Below, piece after piece: positions 1 through 8,235 of a stretch of DNA of 64,000 nt; positions within the stretch are counted from its first letter, which is position 1; every line of letters begins with the position of its first letter. This DNA is from Mycolicibacterium sp. P9-64 (GTDB taxonomy: Bacteria > Actinomycetota > Actinomycetes > Mycobacteriales > Mycobacteriaceae): positions 1 through 64,000 of the forward strand of contig NZ_NPKO01000018.1 of NCBI RefSeq assembly GCF_008329605.1, in the 5' to 3' direction. The position numbers were made by a program, and so were the translations under genes. The notes under the pieces were generated by a model. It was not told where the DNA came from and ran no database searches. It saw nothing but the letters and a program-made list of their open reading frames with translations.

Positions 1-1004
1 CCGACGCCATGGGCGCCATCGGGCACTGGCAGGACCGCTTGGCCTGCCTGTGCGGTCTCGCACACTGCGACGCTGGTGCGACCACCCCCAGCACCGTCGT
101 CATCCACGTCGTCGCCCACGCCGAATCAATCCACCCGCTCCCCGCCGCGAATCCACCCGAGCTGCCCGACGTGCCCGACGAGGGTGGCACCCCAGCCGAG
201 CCGGCCGTCGCTGACGACGACAGCGGCACCACCACAGCCGATCACGCCCAGGCCGAGTCCGATCACGTGGCTGCCGACGCGGCTGCGCAGCACGCCTCCC
301 TCGACGGCGAGACACCCCCGATGTTCAGCAAGCCCCTGCGCGAAATGACACTCGCCGAGGTCTACGCCGAAAGCACCGCCGACCCCGGCGAACCCCTAGC
401 CACCCCACCCGGAGTCATCATCGGCGGACCACTGCTCCCCGGACCCGTCGTGGCCCGCGCCGCCCGCCACGCCAACATCGTGCCGATCGTGCACCCCGGC
501 AACGCCCCACCCGAACCCCGCCACACACCCTCTCGGGCGCTGGCCGACTACGTCCGCGCCCGCGACCTCACATGCCGCTTCCCGCACTGCACCGTGCCCG
601 CCACCCACTGCGACACCGATCATACGATTGCCTACCCGCACGGGCCGACCTGCGCGTCGAACCTCAAGGCCCTGTGCAGGTTTCACCACTTGCTAAAAAC
701 CTTCTGGAGCGGACCACACGGCTGGCGAGACCGACAACAACCCGACGGCGACGTCATCTGGACCTCACCATCCGGACAGACCTACACCACCCGGCCCGGC
801 AGCCGGCTGCTGTTCCCCAGCCTGTGTCTGCCCACCGCACCCATCACGGTCACCGACACCCCCACCGCCCACACCGCCGGACTGACCATGCCCCGACGCA
901 CCACCACCCGCGCCCACGACCGCCGACAACGCATCAACGACGAACGCCGACACAACCACACCGACAACCACGCCGAAGCCCTCGACGCGATACCGCCGTT
1001 CTGA
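1..1004 (+). CDS. 13E12-type DUF222/HNH endonuclease domain protein, 5' partial
   Basis: The reading frame is open through the left edge, so the protein starts outside the window and the ATG at 9 is probably internal. The C-terminal half carries an HNH nuclease domain: a CRFPHC cysteine pair, then CDTDHTIAYPHG with the HNH His, then ALCRFHH. An acidic, Ala/Pro-rich linker precedes it, as in the mycobacterial 13E12 repeat family, where a DUF222 region lies N-terminal. The last 100 residues are rich in Thr, Arg and His. The family is assumed to cut DNA and is often present in many genomic copies; the biological role is unknown. Family call is firm, function is not. Confidence 0.85.
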   Translation, partial: DAMGAIGHWQDRLACLCGLAHCDAGATTPSTVVIHVVAHAESIHPLPAANPPELPDVPDEGGTPAEPAVADDDSGTTTADHAQAESDHVAADAAAQHASLDGETPPMFSKPLREMTLAEVYAESTADPGEPLATPPGVIIGGPLLPGPVVARAARHANIVPIVHPGNAPPEPRHTPSRALADYVRARDLTCRFPHCTVPATHCDTDHTIAYPHGPTCASNLKALCRFHHLLKTFWSGPHGWRDRQQPDGDVIWTSPSGQTYTTRPGSRLLFPSLCLPTAPITVTDTPTAHTAGLTMPRRTTTRAHDRRQRINDERRHNHTDNHAEALDAIPPF

Positions 1005-1009
1005 CGGCG

Positions 1010-1552
1010 CTAGCGCACGTCGACGTCCACGCCCGTCGCGAGGTCGTTGCATTCGACGGCAATCACGTCGGTGCGGCCCGAGAGGAATCGTCGACCGCCC
1101 TCGTCGCCATGCAGCGTCTCCGCCAATGCCGCCACGTGGCGGCGCTCGATCACGACGGGGTGACCGGGGCGGCCGCCGAATGTCGCCCTGGCCAGGCCGG
1201 ATACCGCAGACTGCGCGGCGGCGAGCACCCGCGCGACCACGTCAGCGCCAACGTCGGGGGTGTCGACGAGGTGCAACACCACGTACCGGGCGCCGTCGGC
1301 CGCCGCCAGACCGGCCCGCAGAGAAGACCCCATCCCCGCAGCCCAGTCCTTCGCCACGACTGCACGCGCGGGCGGCGGCACGTCGACCACCGCGGCGCCG
1401 AGCACCACGACGACGTCGTCACATGGCCCACTCAGCGCGTCGACGGCTACCCGCAGCCACTCCCCTTGCTCGGCAAGGACTTTCGGCATGCCGTACCGCA
1501 TCCCCGCGCCTGCGGCCAGGAGAACGCCGACGACCCGTTGATCCTCCGACAT
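1010..1552 (-). CDS. MobA/MocA-like nucleotidyltransferase
   Basis: This 180-residue protein starts with the nucleotide-binding signature VGVLLAAGAGMRYGMPK of MobA-like NTP transferases. It has the DTP-containing centre (HLVDTPDV) and the GRPGHPV motif of the MocA/CoxI branch, which transfers CMP to molybdenum cofactor. I chose the ATG at 1552 because the Rossmann motif follows it directly; an upstream in-frame start at 1666 would overlap the divergent permease. A xanthine dehydrogenase, which needs cytosine-type Mo cofactor in many bacteria, is encoded 8 kb away. A role in maturing that enzyme is inferred. It is divergent from the permease with a 34-bp gap. Confidence 0.8.
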   Translation of the reverse strand: MSEDQRVVGVLLAAGAGMRYGMPKVLAEQGEWLRVAVDALSGPCDDVVVVLGAAVVDVPPPARAVVAKDWAAGMGSSLRAGLAAADGARYVVLHLVDTPDVGADVVARVLAAAQSAVSGLARATFGGRPGHPVVIERRHVAALAETLHGDEGGRRFLSGRTDVIAVECNDLATGVDVDVR

Positions 1553-1586
1553 GCGAATATTGTGAACCTGCCCGATTCTTGGAGGC

Positions 1587-3500
1587 ATGCCCGCCCCATC
1601 GGTCGAGACGGCCACGACGCCCAAGAAGCGCGTGCACCCCGTCGACGAGGTCCTCCCGGTCCCCAAACTGGCGACATACGGCTTCCAACACGTCGTGGCG
1701 TTCTATGCAGGCGCGGTTCTGGTCCCCATCCTCATCGCCAGCGCGATCGACCTGCCCAGCGAAGAGCTCGTCAAGCTGATCACCGCCGACCTGTTTACCT
1801 GCGGCATCGCCTCGATCATCCAAGCCGTCGGCTTCTGGAAGATCGGCGTACGCCTGCCGCTGCTACAGGGTGTCACCTTCACCGGCGTCTCTCCCATCAT
1901 CGCCATCGGGCTCGCACACGGCGGCGGCGCCGCGAGCCTGCTCTACGTCTACGGCGCAGTGATCGTCGCGGGCGTCTTCACGTTCGTGATCGCCCCGATC
2001 TTCGTCAAGCTCTTGCGGTTCTTCCCGCCCGTCGTCACCGGCACGCTGATCACCATCATCGGCCTGTGCCTGGTGCCCGTCGGCGCTCACGACGCAGTGG
2101 CCAACCCACACACCGGCGAGATCGATGCGTCGAACCTGCGCTGGCTGCTCTACGCAGCCGGCACCATCGCGATCATCGTCGGAATCCAGCGCCTGTTCCG
2201 CGGTTTCGTCGCCACGATCGCCGTCCTGCTCGGGCTGACGATCGGTTGTGCCGTCGCATTTGTGTTGGGCGACATGAGTTTCGAGAAGGTCGGCGCCGCA
2301 GACGCGATCGGCTTCACCGAGCCCTTCGTGTTCGGCATGCCCAAGTTCGACGTCGTCGCCTGCCTCACGATGATCATCGTGCTGCTCATCACCGCCGTTG
2401 AGTCGACCGGCAGCACCATGGCTACCGGCGAGATCGTCGGCAAGCGCATCAAGGCCTCCGACATCGGCAACGTGCTGCGCGCCGACGGCCTCGCCACCGC
2501 GATCGGCGGAATCTTCAACTCGTTCCCCTACACCGCGTTCTCCGAGAACGTCGGCCTGGTCAGGCTCACCGGCGTCAAGAGCCGCTGGGTGGTGGCCGCC
2601 GCGGGCGTCATCATGATCCTGCTCGGCTTCCTGCCCAAGGTGGCGGCGGTCGTGTCCTCGATCCCGCAACCCGTGCTCGGCGGCGCAGCACTGACCCTGT
2701 TCGCGACCGTCGCCGTCGTCGGCATCCAGACCCTCGGCAAGGTCGACTTCACCGACCACCGCAACCTGATCATCGTCACCACCAGCGTCGGGCTGGCACT
2801 ATGGGTGACGTCGTATCCCGATGTGGCCAAGGCACTTCCGTCGGGTATCGACCTGCTCTTCGGCAGCGGCATCAGCATCGGCGCGATCGCCGCCATTGCG
2901 CTCAACATCGTCTTCTTCCACCTGGGATCGCGCGGCCCGCGGGTGGCAGGCGGCGGGTCCATCACCCTCGACGAGGTCAACGCGATGACCAAGGAGCGGT
3001 TCACCGAGGTGTTCGGCAAGGTCGTACAGAACGTGCCGTGGGCGGTCGAGCGTGCATTCGAGCGGCGCCCGTTCGCCAAGACCACCGCGCTGCGCGAGGC
3101 GTTCCAGGACGCCGTCCTGACCGGCACCCCAGACCAGCAACTGGAGTTGATGGGCGCGTTCCCCGACCTCGGCGCCGAGGACGAGACCGGCCACGCGCTC
3201 GCCGTCGATCACGTCGCCCTGTCCAACCTCGACGAGGACGACCACGACGACGTCGTCGAGCTGGCAGGCGCGTACCGAGAGCACTTCGGCTTCCCGCTGA
3301 TCATCTGCGCCAAGGAGACCGAACGCTTCGACCGGGTGCTGCGGAACGGCTGGACGCGGATGGACAACTCCCTGGCGGCCGAGAAGGCCTTCGCCCTGAT
3401 CGAGATCGCCAAGATCGTCAACTACCGCTTCAGCGACCTCGTCGCCGACGCCAACCCCATCGCAGCCGCGCGGTTCAGCCGGTTCAGCGAGTTGCCATAG
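1587..3500 (+). CDS. NCS2 purine/urate permease fused to a degenerate OHCU-decarboxylase-like domain
   Basis: Residues 20 to about 460 form a many-helix NCS2 (nucleobase-cation symporter 2) transporter. The QH motif of TM1 (FQHVVAF), the TM8 glutamate (ITAVESTGS) and the TM10 signature (ENVGLVRLTG) are present. Residues 470-637 resemble 2-oxo-4-hydroxy-4-carboxy-5-ureidoimidazoline (OHCU) decarboxylase, including the C-terminal ALIEIAKIVNYRFSDL segment. The catalytic His of the family HPDL motif is Phe here (GAFPDLG), and the acidic SxxEQ motif is lost. The tail is therefore probably not a working decarboxylase. It is followed 9 bp later by a free uraD with the motif intact. Likely substrate is urate or xanthine. 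Confidence 0.88.
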   Translation: MPAPSVETATTPKKRVHPVDEVLPVPKLATYGFQHVVAFYAGAVLVPILIASAIDLPSEELVKLITADLFTCGIASIIQAVGFWKIGVRLPLLQGVTFTGVSPIIAIGLAHGGGAASLLYVYGAVIVAGVFTFVIAPIFVKLLRFFPPVVTGTLITIIGLCLVPVGAHDAVANPHTGEIDASNLRWLLYAAGTIAIIVGIQRLFRGFVATIAVLLGLTIGCAVAFVLGDMSFEKVGAADAIGFTEPFVFGMPKFDVVACLTMIIVLLITAVESTGSTMATGEIVGKRIKASDIGNVLRADGLATAIGGIFNSFPYTAFSENVGLVRLTGVKSRWVVAAAGVIMILLGFLPKVAAVVSSIPQPVLGGAALTLFATVAVVGIQTLGKVDFTDHRNLIIVTTSVGLALWVTSYPDVAKALPSGIDLLFGSGISIGAIAAIALNIVFFHLGSRGPRVAGGGSITLDEVNAMTKERFTEVFGKVVQNVPWAVERAFERRPFAKTTALREAFQDAVLTGTPDQQLELMGAFPDLGAEDETGHALAVDHVALSNLDEDDHDDVVELAGAYREHFGFPLIICAKETERFDRVLRNGWTRMDNSLAAEKAFALIEIAKIVNYRFSDLVADANPIAAARFSRFSELP

Positions 3501-3509
3501 TCGTAGGAG

Positions 3510-4037
3510 ATGACCACTCACCCCGCCCTCGGTCTCGAGGGCTTCAACCGCAGCACCGAACGCCAGCGCATGCACCTGCTGTTCGGCGTCTGCTCGTCGC
3601 CGATCTGGGCCCGCCGGGTACTGGCGGGCGCGCCATTCGCCGACGTCGACGCCCTGCTCGACCGTGCCGACCGAGTGCTCGCCGAGCTGCCCGACGCCGA
3701 GATCGACGCCGCGCTCGACGGACACCCCCGCATCGGAGGCACGGTCGCCAACGCCTCGTCGGCAAGGGAACAGTCCGGCATGGCGGCCGCGGCCGACGAC
3801 GTGCGCGCTGCCCTGGCCGCAGGCAACCGCGACTACGAGAACCGGTTCGGCTACGTCTACCTGGTGTGCGCGAGCGGACGCTCGGCCGACGAACTTCTGG
3901 CGATCCTCACCGATCGGCTCGGCAACGATCCCGACACCGAACGCCGCGTCATGCGCAACGAACTGGCCAAGATCAATCGGCTTCGCCTGCAACGGCTGCT
4001 GTCCGAGCCGTCCGGCGAGGCAAGATCGAGCACATGA
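3510..4037 (+). CDS. uraD: OHCU decarboxylase
   Basis: UraD converts OHCU to (S)-allantoin, the last step of ureide formation from urate. The 175-residue protein carries the family landmarks in order: F-N at the start (GLEGFN), the catalytic His in GHPRIGG, the SAREQSGM motif with the acidic residue and Gln, the NRDYENRFGYVYLVCASGR segment, and a C-terminal NELAKINRLRL helix. It lies between the permease (9-bp gap) and uraH (4-bp ATGA overlap), so it is part of one operon. Length and motifs fit an active enzyme, unlike the domain fused to the preceding permease. Confidence 0.93.
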   Translation: MTTHPALGLEGFNRSTERQRMHLLFGVCSSPIWARRVLAGAPFADVDALLDRADRVLAELPDAEIDAALDGHPRIGGTVANASSAREQSGMAAAADDVRAALAAGNRDYENRFGYVYLVCASGRSADELLAILTDRLGNDPDTERRVMRNELAKINRLRLQRLLSEPSGEARSST

Positions 4038-4354
4038 GCCTCTCCACCCACGTCCTCGACGCCGTGTCCGGCCGGCCCGCCACGGGAGTGCCCGTCACGC
4101 TGAGCGACGCGCACGACGACGAGCTCGCCAGCACGGTCACCGACGACGACGGGCGCGTCGCTAGCCTCGGCGACGACCTGGCCGCCGGGGTGTACCGGTT
4201 GCGCTTCGACACCGCGACGTACTTCGCCACTCAGCGCATCACGGGGTTCTACCCGGAGATCGTCATCGCGTTCGAGATCACCGATGCCGCAGCAAGACAT
4301 CACGTTCCGGTGTTGTTGTCACCGTATGCGTATTCGACCTATCGAGGGAGCTGA
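4034..4354 (+). CDS. uraH: 5-hydroxyisourate hydrolase (transthyretin-related)
   Basis: UraH hydrolyses 5-hydroxyisourate, the uricase product, to OHCU. The 106-residue protein begins with the typical STHVLDAVSGRPA motif with the catalytic His and ends in the hallmark YRGS tetrapeptide (AYSTYRGS). A third signature, HHVPVLLSPYAYSTYRGS, contains the catalytic His and Arg region. Start is the ATG at 4034, which overlaps the uraD stop by four bases and implies translational coupling. Uricase follows after three bases. Confidence 0.95.
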   Translation: MSLSTHVLDAVSGRPATGVPVTLSDAHDDELASTVTDDDGRVASLGDDLAAGVYRLRFDTATYFATQRITGFYPEIVIAFEITDAAARHHVPVLLSPYAYSTYRGS

Positions 4355-4357
4355 CAC

Positions 4358-5269
4358 GTGTCGGGCATCATCCTTGGCAAGAACCAGTACGGCAAGGCCG
4401 AGAACCGTCTGGTGCGGATCTACCGCGACACACCGCGCCACGAGATCCACGACGTGAACGTATCCGTCTGTCTGCGTGGCGATTTCACTGCCGCGCACCT
4501 GGCGGGTGACCAGTCCGACGTGCTGCCCACCGACACCCAAAAACAGACCGCCTACGCCTACGCGAAGGAGAAGGGGCTGCAGTCCATCGAGGACTACGGG
4601 CTCGCCCTGGCCAGGCACTTCGTCGGCGACGTCGAACCCGTTCTCGGCGCGCGCATCGAGATCGAGGAGTACGCCTGGGAACGCGCCGTCGTCGACGGCG
4701 CCGAGCACGACCACACCTGGGTGCGCAAGGGCCAGGAGGTGCGCACGGCCGCGATCACCGTCGAGGGCACCGACGAGTGGGTGATCGGCGGTCTGAAGGA
4801 CCTGGTGATCCTCAAGTCGACGGGCTCGGAGTTCGCAGGCTTCCTGACCGACCCGTACACCGTCCTCGAACCCACCCACGATCGCGTGATGGCCACGTCG
4901 TTGGTGGCGCAGTGGCGATATCGCCAGACCGACACGGAGTGGGACATAGCGTGGGAGGCGACGTACGCCGGCGTCAAGGCTGCACTGGTGAAGCAGTTCG
5001 CCGTGGTTCAGTCACGGGCTTTGCAGCAGACGCTCTACGAGATGGGCAAGGCCGTACTGGAGACCTACCCGCAGATCGCCGAGATCAGGTTGTCGGCACC
5101 GAACAAGCACCACTTCGTCTACGACCTGTCCCGGTTCGGGCTGGAGAACCCCAACGAGGTGTTCCACGCCGACGACCGGCCCTACGGCCTGATCCAGGCC
5201 ACCGTCACCCGGGACGATGCGCCCGCGCCGGGGCCGGCATGGGATCTGCAGCGCGGCTGGCTGGGCTGA
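4358..5269 (+). CDS. uox: Urate oxidase (uricase)
   Basis: Uricase oxidises urate with O2 to 5-hydroxyisourate and needs no cofactor. The 303-residue length is normal. Visible motifs are the N-terminal LGKNQYGKAENRLVRI, the LPTDTQK segment with the catalytic Thr, the Y-A-x-E region, and the C-terminal NKHHFVYDLSRFGLENPN with residues that bind urate. Start is the GTG at 4358, three bases after the uraH stop. It closes the permease-uraD-uraH-uox operon. There is no visible C-terminal peroxisomal signal, as expected for a bacterium. Confidence 0.96.
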   Translation: MSGIILGKNQYGKAENRLVRIYRDTPRHEIHDVNVSVCLRGDFTAAHLAGDQSDVLPTDTQKQTAYAYAKEKGLQSIEDYGLALARHFVGDVEPVLGARIEIEEYAWERAVVDGAEHDHTWVRKGQEVRTAAITVEGTDEWVIGGLKDLVILKSTGSEFAGFLTDPYTVLEPTHDRVMATSLVAQWRYRQTDTEWDIAWEATYAGVKAALVKQFAVVQSRALQQTLYEMGKAVLETYPQIAEIRLSAPNKHHFVYDLSRFGLENPNEVFHADDRPYGLIQATVTRDDAPAPGPAWDLQRGWLG

Positions 5270-5425
5270 ATCATTAGATTCGTCTTAGTTAGCGTGTCAA
5301 GGTATCCGGACCGGCGTACCGTTTATGCAGGTTGGACAAACAGCCGATAGACAGCGTCATCGCACGGCTTTGAGACGCAGGGCCCATCGAATTCTTGGCG
5401 TGCACGTCCCACTGATGGAGTCAAA

Positions 5426-5863
5426 GTGTCTTCCTTCGAAACGCCCCACCCGGCCAAGCCGGACCCCATGACCATCTGTCATAGCGCCCATTTCACGACG
5501 CGCTGGCTACATCCCTCGATCCTCATCGTCTCCGCGCACGGCGAGCTCGACGCCGCCAACGCCCAGCAGTTCGTCGACTACGCCCTCCAGCACACCGACG
5601 CCGTCAAGCGCCTGCTGATCGACCTCACGGGCATCGAATTCTTCGGCACGGCAGGCTTTTCGGCCCTGCACACCCTCAACGTGCGGTGCGCCGAGGTCGG
5701 CGCCGACTGGGCCATGATGCCGAGCAAGGCCGTGACGCGCCTGCTGGACGTCTGCGATCCGGACGCCACGCTGCCAGTGGCTCCCACCGTCGAGGGCGCG
5801 CTCGCCCTCGTGCACGGCGAGCCGCGGCAGCCGCTACTGCAGTTGGTCCCGCAGGCGCGCTAG
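5426..5863 (+). CDS. STAS-domain anti-sigma factor antagonist
   Basis: A single STAS domain (about residues 20-120 of 145). The core LLIDLTGIEFFGTAGFSALH matches the SpoIIAA/RsbV switch site, where a Ser or Thr is phosphorylated by the anti-sigma kinase; here Thr stands in the place of the usual Ser and Gly replaces the preceding Asp. Start is the GTG at 5426; an ATG at 5468 is possible. It converges on sigF and the two genes overlap at their 3' ends by 30 bp. Together with rsbW and sigF it forms a possible complete partner-switch set. Whether it binds this RsbW is inferred from position only. Confidence 0.85.
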   Translation: MSSFETPHPAKPDPMTICHSAHFTTRWLHPSILIVSAHGELDAANAQQFVDYALQHTDAVKRLLIDLTGIEFFGTAGFSALHTLNVRCAEVGADWAMMPSKAVTRLLDVCDPDATLPVAPTVEGALALVHGEPRQPLLQLVPQAR

Positions 5864-6637
5864 CGACTTGGCCAGCAGCCGGGACACGTGCATCTGCGAG
5901 ATGCCGACCCGCTCGGCGATCTGAGTCTGGGTCAGCGACTCGAAGAACCGCAGGACCACCACCGTGCGCTCCCGCTCGGGCAGCGCTTCGAGCAGGGGGC
6001 GCAGCGCCTCCCTGTTCTCGATCTGATCCAGGTTCGTGTCGACGTCGCCGATCGTGTCGGCGATCGCGGGAGCGTCCTCGCTACCGCTGCCGCCGTCGAT
6101 CGACATGGTGTTGTAGGAGCTTCCGGCGATCAGCCCCTCGACGATCTCCTCGCGATCCATCTCGAGCTCTGCGGCGAGCTCCGACGGCGTCGGTGCGCGG
6201 CCGAGCCGCTGCGACAGCTCCGCGGTCGCGGCGCCCAACCGCAGATGCAGCTCCTTGAGCCGACGCGGCACCTTGACCGACCAGCTGTTGTCCCGGAAGT
6301 GCCTGCGGACCTCGCCCATGATGGTCGGCACCGCGAACGACACGAAGTCCGATCCGGCGTCCACGTCGAACCGGATGACGGCGTTCACCAGGCCGACCCT
6401 GGCGACCTGCACCAGATCGTCGCGAGGCTCGCCACGGCCGTCGAACCGCCTGGCGATGTGATCGGCAAGGGGCAGGCACCGCTCGACGATCGCATCGCGC
6501 TGCCTGGTGACTTCCGGAGATTGAGCGCCGTCGCTGGCATCGCCGCCGAGCTCTTGCAGCTCGCGGAACATGTCGATGACGTCGGCGTATTCAGAGTTCG
6601 ATCGCTGCGACGAACCCCGAGAGGACGAGGGCGTCAC
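5834..6637 (-). CDS. sigF: RNA polymerase sigma factor SigF
   Basis: A SigB/SigF/SigG-type stress sigma factor of 267 residues. Region 2 is visible as the RRFDGRGEPRDDLVQVARVG segment, followed by VSFAVPTIMGEVRRHFRDN and the VKVPRRLKELH segment of region 3. Region 4 holds the ERERTVVVLRFFESLTQTQIAERV helix-turn-helix and ends in SRLLAKSLARLRDQL. It closely matches my memory of M. tuberculosis SigF. Start is the GTG at 6637, which overlaps the rsbW stop by 4 bp (GTGA) and gives the expected N-terminus; longer starts would run into rsbW. It is co-transcribed with and held inactive by RsbW. Confidence 0.95.
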   Translation of the reverse strand: MTPSSSRGSSQRSNSEYADVIDMFRELQELGGDASDGAQSPEVTRQRDAIVERCLPLADHIARRFDGRGEPRDDLVQVARVGLVNAVIRFDVDAGSDFVSFAVPTIMGEVRRHFRDNSWSVKVPRRLKELHLRLGAATAELSQRLGRAPTPSELAAELEMDREEIVEGLIAGSSYNTMSIDGGSGSEDAPAIADTIGDVDTNLDQIENREALRPLLEALPERERTVVVLRFFESLTQTQIAERVGISQMHVSRLLAKSLARLRDQLQ

Positions 6638-7029
6638 CGCAGCGAGCTCGCTCGTCTCGTCGTCATGGAGATACCGAACACCGAGCCGTCGTCGAGCGAC
6701 TCGCCGTTGTGGAACGTCTTTACGTCGCTCATCAACGAGCTCAGGACGTGCCAGCTGAAGCTGCCGCGCTCCATGACGTCGCGCGACGTGCATGTGGTCG
6801 ACGCCTCGATCACGACTTCGTCGTCCTGTGGGCGTACCACGACGATCAGCGTGGAGCCCGCGACGGCCGACCGGATCAGACGGGTGCACGCTTCATCTAC
6901 CGCAAGACGCAGATCCGCGACGGCGTCCATGTCGAGATCCTCGAAGGTGCCGACGGCGCCTATCAGGGTGCGCACCACGGCAAGGTTCTCGAGCTTGGCC
7001 CCAACCCGGAACTCGACCTCGTTCTCCAC
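6634..7029 (-). CDS. rsbW: Anti-sigma F factor RsbW/UsfX
   Basis: RsbW binds SigF and blocks it; STAS antagonists release the sigma factor. The protein shows a GHKL-type serine kinase fold: AVADLRLAVDEACTRLIRSA (N box), the VVRPQDDEVVIEASTTC segment and GSFSWHVLSSLMSDV. The canonical G1/G2 ATP motifs are weak, as in mycobacterial UsfX. I chose the GTG at 7029 because a strong AGGAGG (7034-7039) sits four bases upstream; an ATG at 7083 would add 18 residues. The stop overlaps the sigF start. No ChaB or UsfY gene precedes it here. Confidence 0.92.
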   Translation of the reverse strand: MENEVEFRVGAKLENLAVVRTLIGAVGTFEDLDMDAVADLRLAVDEACTRLIRSAVAGSTLIVVVRPQDDEVVIEASTTCTSRDVMERGSFSWHVLSSLMSDVKTFHNGESLDDGSVFGISMTTRRASSLR

Positions 7030-7032
7030 ACG

Positions 7033-7039
7033 ACCTCCT
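7033..7039 (-). promoter_or_regulatory. Strong Shine-Dalgarno of rsbW
   Basis: AGGAGGT on the minus strand lies four bases before the GTG at 7029. It decides the rsbW start in favour of the shorter product over the in-frame ATG at 7083. Confidence 0.75.
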
Positions 7040-7131
7040 GGTGCTGTCTGAATGAGACTACCCTCGGGATTCCAGCTAACCATTGACGCCGCGCTCACCA
7101 GCGCCCAAGGCACTGAGGCAACGACGGCCGT

Positions 7132-7389
7132 TCACGAGTTCCGTAACTTGGAGATCAACTTCGCCTTCGTCAGCCCCGAGTAGCCCGACAGCCCGATCTC
7201 CTTGGCGCGTTTGCGTAGATCGGCCACCGTCCAGTCGTCGTACGAGCCAGACTCGCCACCCTTGCGGCCGACCGCCGATGCCCCGCGGGCTGCCGCCGCG
7301 TTGGAGATTCTGGCCGCCTTCTGCTTGGAATCACCCTGCCTGCGCAAGTCCTCGTACATCTTGTCGTTCTTGATCGATGCCCCTGGCAT
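7132..7389 (-). CDS. Small Rho_N/SAP-like stress protein (DUF7218 type)
   Basis: An 85-residue basic protein. Residues 1-45 are charged and disordered (KNDKMYEDLRRQGDSKQKAA, then a glycine-rich GRKGGESGSYDDW linker). Residues 50-85 form a Rho termination factor N-terminal or SAP-like helix pair, TVADLRKRAKEIGLSGYSGL, a fold that binds nucleic acid. A good GAGGAGG ribosome site (7398-7404) lies eight bases before the ATG. A SigF-type promoter can be read upstream. The position next to rsbW-sigF and the likely promoter suggest a general stress role, which is inference. Confidence 0.75.
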   Translation of the reverse strand: MPGASIKNDKMYEDLRRQGDSKQKAARISNAAAARGASAVGRKGGESGSYDDWTVADLRKRAKEIGLSGYSGLTKAKLISKLRNS

Positions 7390-7424
7390 TGTTGCGACCT
7401 CCTCGTGGAAACTTCAGGGATGGG

Positions 7425-7450
7425 TGCCCGCACCCGCGCCTGCCGAAACC
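7425..7450 (-). promoter_or_regulatory. Candidate SigF promoter of the Rho_N stress gene
   Basis: On the minus strand GGTTT (7450-7446) is separated by 16 bases from GGGCA (7429-7425). The mycobacterial SigF consensus is GGTTT, 15-17 bases, GGGTA. The -35 is exact and the spacing fits; the -10 has one mismatch. The -10 lies about 36 bases before the start codon. Confidence 0.5.
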
Positions 7451-7519
7451 CAATAGTTGAGTGCCGTTGCGCCCCCCGTAAGGCCGACACCAATCACGTT
7501 GGCCGGCAATGTGATTCAC

Positions 7520-8218
7520 CTAGACGCGCAGGTGCGCGGTCAGCAGCAGGCGGTCGTAATCGGCGCGGCTGGGCAGAACCTCGCCGTAGGTGAGCCCGAG
7601 GAAGTCCTTCACCACCTGCGCGGCGAGCACCCGCAGCTTGACGTTGGCGTCCTGCGATCGCCACTTGAGCAGATCGAAGGCCGAGTCCGCGTTGATCCGG
7701 TAGATCAGCATCAACATGCCCTTGGCCTGCTCGATGCCGCCGCGGGCCTCGGCAATCTCGGCAACCGCTTCGGTGACGCTCTCCGCCCTGGCTTCGGTGA
7801 TCGACGGTGTGACGTCGACGTAGTAGCCATCGGATCCGATCACCGCGTCGTTCTCGTCGCGCATCTGCTGGCCGATCACGACCACGTGGTGGATCTCGCC
7901 CTTGGTGTCGACGATCCGGTGGCGGGTGCTGAAGGCGCCGGCCGTGCGCTGGATCTCCTCGATCGTGGCGGCCACCTGGCCGTAGTCGTCGGAATGCTTG
8001 TGCGACAGCACCAACGCCGTGGTGGGCTGCACCGAGCCCGGCTCGTACCCGTGCATCAACTCGACCTGCGGCGACCACTCCCACCGCTCATCGGCGAAGA
8101 AGAAACGGAACCAGCCGACCCGCTGCGGTTCGCCGCCTGCAAGCGCGTACTCGACGGGCGGCAACTCCGCATCCCCGCCTGGAGCTCGCCCCGCGAAGTC
8201 GGCGAGTTCGTCCGTCAT
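7520..8218 (-). CDS. PAS-ANTAR domain response regulator
   Basis: A 232-residue protein. Residues 35-135 form a PAS-like sensor (WFRFFFADERWEWSPQVELMHGY through DGYYVDVTPSI). Residues 150-205 form an ANTAR RNA-binding domain: IEQAKGMLMLIYRINADSAF and a second helix with RSQDANVKLRVLAAQVV. ANTAR proteins bind paired hairpins in nascent RNA and prevent termination. Start is the ATG at 8218 (MTDELADF); longer starts would enter the neighbouring arsR gene. There is no receiver domain, so the signal enters through PAS. Proximity to sigF fits a stress-linked antiterminator. The target is unknown. Confidence 0.88.
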   Translation of the reverse strand: MTDELADFAGRAPGGDAELPPVEYALAGGEPQRVGWFRFFFADERWEWSPQVELMHGYEPGSVQPTTALVLSHKHSDDYGQVAATIEEIQRTAGAFSTRHRIVDTKGEIHHVVVIGQQMRDENDAVIGSDGYYVDVTPSITEARAESVTEAVAEIAEARGGIEQAKGMLMLIYRINADSAFDLLKWRSQDANVKLRVLAAQVVKDFLGLTYGEVLPSRADYDRLLLTAHLRV

Positions 8219-8235
8219 GACGAAGAGATTAGCTC

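Noticed and set aside
5270..5425. Riboswitch or promoter upstream of the STAS gene
   Set aside because: No conserved riboswitch core and no GGTTT/GGGTA pair in the right spacing could be found.
7059..7081. GGTTA and GGGTA upstream of rsbW as a SigF promoter
   Set aside because: The spacer is 13 bases; the known range is 15-17, so the match is too weak to report as a site.
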